Source of the DNA: Persephonella sp.
GTDB taxonomy: Bacteria > Aquificota > Aquificia > Aquificales > Hydrogenothermaceae
Assembly: GCA_027058925.1 (NCBI GenBank)
Contig: JALTAS010000189.1
Location: forward strand, 1-8,504
DNA: 8,504 nt
Reading direction: 5' to 3'
The position numbers were made by a program, and so were the translations under genes. How positions within the stretch are numbered: position 1 is the stretch's first letter; the number at the start of each line of letters is the position of its first letter. Under the pieces are notes generated by a model. The model did no database searches. It was not told the origin of the DNA and saw nothing but the letters and a program-made list of their open reading frames with translations. Below are positions 6,223 through 8,504 of the stretch, piece by piece.

Positions 6223-7314
6223 TCACATTATTACTATCTTTGCATGAAGTTTTCCTGTGTTTTTAATCGCCTGAATTATTGCTATTAAGTCCCTTGGTGA
6301 TACACCAATATCATTGAGAGCCTCCACAAGATCTTTCAGCCTTGGTGATTGTATCGCAAATATTCTGCCCTTTTCTTCTACCACTGTTGTTTTCACTTCT
6401 TCAGTCTGAACTGTCTCACCTCCAGAAAGTGGAGGAGGTTGTGAAATAACAGGTTTTTTCTCAACAGAAACATATATATTCCCGTGGGAAACATATATCG
6501 GAGCGTCTATCTTTATATCACCGCTCATTATGACCGTTCCTGTTCTTTCGTAAATAACAACTGTAGGTTCTGAATCTGTTTTTATATTAAGGCTGAGTAT
6601 CTCTCCAACCGTTTTAACCTTATCTTTTCCCTGTGGAAAAGCCACTTCCACAGTTGTTGCATCAACAGCTCTTGCTATTTTTCTTCCAAAATGATTATTT
6701 ATCGCATCCTGTATCTGTATTGCCTTTGAAAAATCAGGCCTTTTAAGAGTTAAAACAAGTTGTTTCATCTTTGAAAAATCAAAGGGAAGATCTTTCTCAA
6801 CAATTCCCCCATCAACGATTACTCCTGTTGTAGGAAAGTTCTTAACCACCTTTCCCCCTTTATTAGATTCTGAAAAACCTCCACCTGTGGAAACAGACCC
6901 CTGCGCAAATGCATAAACCTTTCCATCTGGTCCAAACAGTGGTGTTCTGATCAAAACACCGTTTCCTATGTCCTTCGCATCACCCATTGATGCCACAGTA
7001 ACATCAAACCTCATTCCTGTTTTTGCAAAAGGAGGAAGTTTTGCTGTTACCATAACAGCTGCAGAATTTTTTGTTTTTACCTGGGCTGGATCTATGTATA
7101 TACCCATTTTCTTTAGCATATTGGCTATGCTTATAAGCGTGTATCTTGTTGTTGTTCCGTCTCCTGTCCCTTTCAACCCTACAACAATACCATATCCTAT
7201 AAGATAGTTAGTCCTCAAACCAACAACATTAACTTCATCTCTAATTTTCACAATATTTTCAGCAAAGGAAAAACTGAAAATAAGCAGACCTAAGAAAATA
7301 TATCTCAGGCTCAT
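6223..7314 (-). CDS. flgI: FlgI, flagellar P-ring protein precursor
   Basis: FlgI forms the P ring around the flagellar rod in the periplasmic peptidoglycan layer. The 363-residue precursor is of normal length. It begins with a Sec signal peptide, MSLRYIFLGLLIFSFSFA, with probable cleavage before Glu19. Family motifs follow: RTNYLIGYGIVVGLKGTGDG (34-53), FDVTVASMGDAKD (103-115), LIRTPLFGPDGKVYAFAQG (121-139) and the C-terminal EALNDIGVSPRDLIAIIQAI (331-350). A Pro/Ser segment, ISQPPPLSGGETVQ, marks the usual flexible stretch before the C-terminal domain. A strong GGAGG site (7320-7324) lies five bases upstream of the ATG and overlaps the flgH stop, supporting the start. FlgA, encoded at the operon's visible beginning, is the periplasmic chaperone for this protein. 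Confidence 0.98.
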   Translation of the reverse strand: MSLRYIFLGLLIFSFSFAENIVKIRDEVNVVGLRTNYLIGYGIVVGLKGTGDGTTTRYTLISIANMLKKMGIYIDPAQVKTKNSAAVMVTAKLPPFAKTGMRFDVTVASMGDAKDIGNGVLIRTPLFGPDGKVYAFAQGSVSTGGGFSESNKGGKVVKNFPTTGVIVDGGIVEKDLPFDFSKMKQLVLTLKRPDFSKAIQIQDAINNHFGRKIARAVDATTVEVAFPQGKDKVKTVGEILSLNIKTDSEPTVVIYERTGTVIMSGDIKIDAPIYVSHGNIYVSVEKKPVISQPPPLSGGETVQTEEVKTTVVEEKGRIFAIQSPRLKDLVEALNDIGVSPRDLIAIIQAIKNTGKLHAKIVIM

Positions 7315-7323
7315 ACCACCCTC

Positions 7324-8022
7324 CTAAAAAGGCCAGATTTTTGTAAGAAACTGAGCGAGCCACCCTGGACGCTGATTATCTGCAATAAATCCTTTGCCGT
7401 TGTACTCTATATACATATCAGAAATTTTTGAGGACAGGATAGAGTTGTCCTGATCTATGTATGTAGGTTCAACAATGCCAGATATCCTGAGTATCTGCTC
7501 ATCCTCATTGATCTTTATGATTTTTTTGCCAACTATAAAAAGATTTCCGTTTGGGTAGACCTTCACAACCCTTGCTGAAATTGTTGCTACAAGCCTTGCT
7601 TTCCTGTCAGTCTTTCCTGTTCCTTTGAAGTTGTTCTTTGAGCCTGCTTTCATTCCAGCAATAGGAGATTTGTTAACAAGAGGTTTTCCCATAAGGGTAG
7701 GTGAAGGAAAGTCAAGATCTACAGAGGTATCTCTTGAGGACTGGCTATTTGCACTTCCAGATCCTGAGATATTCTCTACAACTTTAACTGTAATAACATC
7801 ACCTACCTGGTAGGCCTTGTCATCTGAGAAAAGGTTTGTTGCTGTGGCTTCTGTATATAAAGATCCTGGGGGAGAAACAGGTCTTTCAGAAACTATCTCA
7901 GGTGGTTTTGGTTCAAATGGTTTTAAGGTCTGTCTTTTTTCAGCACACGAAAAGAAGAGAAAAAAAGGCAGTATTAAAGCCCACCTACAAATAAGACTGT
8001 ATCTTTTCCAATTACTCTGCAT
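7324..8022 (-). CDS. flgH: FlgH, flagellar L-ring lipoprotein
   Basis: FlgH forms the L ring in the outer membrane, the outer bushing of the flagellar rod. The 232-residue precursor has a lipoprotein signal: a basic start (MQSNWKRY), a hydrophobic core and a lipobox FFSC with Cys26 as the lipidated residue. Ala, not Asp, follows the Cys, consistent with outer-membrane sorting in the E. coli scheme. Family motifs are PGSLY (52-56), NLFSDDKAYQVGDVITV (63-79), RISGIVEPTYI (179-189), DNSILSSKISDMYIEY (192-207) and the closing PGWLAQFLTKIWPF. The start at 8022 lies 49 bases inside flgA; no later in-frame ATG, GTG or TTG precedes the lipobox, and AGGGAAG lies eight bases upstream, so I keep it. The signal peptide is therefore encoded out of frame within the end of flgA. 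Confidence 0.97.
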   Translation of the reverse strand: MQSNWKRYSLICRWALILPFFLFFSCAEKRQTLKPFEPKPPEIVSERPVSPPGSLYTEATATNLFSDDKAYQVGDVITVKVVENISGSGSANSQSSRDTSVDLDFPSPTLMGKPLVNKSPIAGMKAGSKNNFKGTGKTDRKARLVATISARVVKVYPNGNLFIVGKKIIKINEDEQILRISGIVEPTYIDQDNSILSSKISDMYIEYNGKGFIADNQRPGWLAQFLTKIWPF

Positions 8023-8504
8023 GGCAGTATCTTCCCTGTTGATCGGTTTTTTACATTTATTACCTGTCCAACAATTCCATTTTCAAGGGCTATCCCTGTG
8101 ATCTCTATCTTTATTCCTTTTCGGTTATAGATCACTTTTACATAACTTCTTCTTTTTACAGGATAATCTGGTGTTATCATGCTTATTTTTACAGGCCTTC
8201 CTTTTTTTATTGTTGTTCTGACAACGGCACCGATTAATATTTCTTTATCTGTTATTATTCCCCTCTGTGCTGGAACTCTTTTTATTTCCATATCTTCTTC
8301 TTTTATTATCTGCCCTCTTAATAGATCTTTTTTTGGGACAGGAGCGTATACCATCTGTTTGTATCTAACAGAAATGTTTATTTTCCTCTTTTTATCTTTC
8401 TGGATTACTGAAGCTGTCAGGTATATGCGGTAAGGTGTTTTAGACCTTTCTTTTATCTTTATTGTATATTCTGAATCAGGTTTAAAAGGTTTAAAGCTCA
8501 GATC
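7974..8504 (-). CDS. flgA: FlgA, P-ring assembly chaperone, 5' end cut off by window
   Basis: FlgA is a periplasmic chaperone that helps FlgI polymerise into the P ring. The visible 176 residues run in from the right edge with no stop, so the Met encoded at 8354 (MVYAPVPKKDLLRG) is internal and not the start: the frame continues upstream as IYLTASVIQ and KINISVRYKQ, typical FlgA sequence. The SAF-type core shows VPKKDLLRGQIIKEEDMEI and then GAVVRTTIKKGRPVKISMI. The C-terminal domain shows ITGIALENGIVGQVINVKN and ends VIGKDTVLFVGGL, matching the family's closing pattern (ALEDGxxGDxIxVxN...G.V). The signal peptide and N-terminal part lie outside the window. The last 16 codons and stop overlap flgH by 49 bases. 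This is the first visible gene of the minus-strand operon; its promoter is not in the window. Confidence 0.93.
   Translation of the reverse strand, partial: DLSFKPFKPDSEYTIKIKERSKTPYRIYLTASVIQKDKKRKINISVRYKQMVYAPVPKKDLLRGQIIKEEDMEIKRVPAQRGIITDKEILIGAVVRTTIKKGRPVKISMITPDYPVKRRSYVKVIYNRKGIKIEITGIALENGIVGQVINVKNRSTGKILPCRVIGKDTVLFVGGL

Noticed and set aside
8352..8354. ATG as the start of flgA
   Set aside because: The frame stays open to the window edge and the upstream translation continues the FlgA fold, so this Met is internal.
8179..8433. Plus-strand frames opposite flgA and flgH (also 7817-8101), with hydrophobic translations
   Set aside because: They lie entirely antisense to well-supported flagellar genes and show no family motifs, as expected for shadows of AT-rich coding DNA.

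Overview
The window is AT-rich and carries one long flagellar operon on the minus strand. FlgH and FlgI, the L-ring and P-ring proteins, show a Gram-negative envelope. FlhF and FlhG suggest polar flagella with a controlled position and number. The proteins are rich in Lys, Glu and Ile, genes are packed end to end, and FliA, judged from memory, aligns best with Aquifex FliA. Together these point to a thermophilic Aquificota member, perhaps Hydrogenothermaceae. This placement is inference; no rRNA or other taxonomic marker is present.

Reading from the right edge in the direction of transcription, the order is flgA (5' end cut off), flgH, flgI, a single-domain FlgJ-type rod protein, flhA, flhF, flhG and fliA. 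Junctions run from a 49-base overlap (flgA/flgH) to a 14-base gap, so this looks like one translationally coupled transcript. The products cover P/L-ring assembly (FlgA, FlgH, FlgI), the rod (FlgJ-like), the export gate (FlhA), site and number control (FlhF, FlhG) and the switch to late genes (FliA, sigma-28). No flgM anti-sigma gene is visible here.

The left 1.2 kb is less ordinary. A small plus-strand gene converges on fliA and overlaps its 3' end by 17 bases. An imperfect inverted repeat with A/T tracts on both sides spans the overlap and looks like a bidirectional terminator. The small gene encodes a membrane-anchored, very basic protein with exact 11-residue Tyr-Tyr-Lys...Pro repeats that I do not recognise. 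Divergent from it, a lysine-rich reading frame of at least 266 codons runs off the left edge; it could be the N-terminal part of FliK, but the diagnostic C-terminal domain is outside the window. The gene-free stretch between the two divergent genes is about 100 bases and holds a weak sigma-28-like promoter candidate.

The points most worth a second look are the YYK-repeat protein and its possible sigma-28 promoter, a FliA that seems to lack most of its sigma-3 domain, the long flgA/flgH overlap, and the terminator buried in two coding ends.
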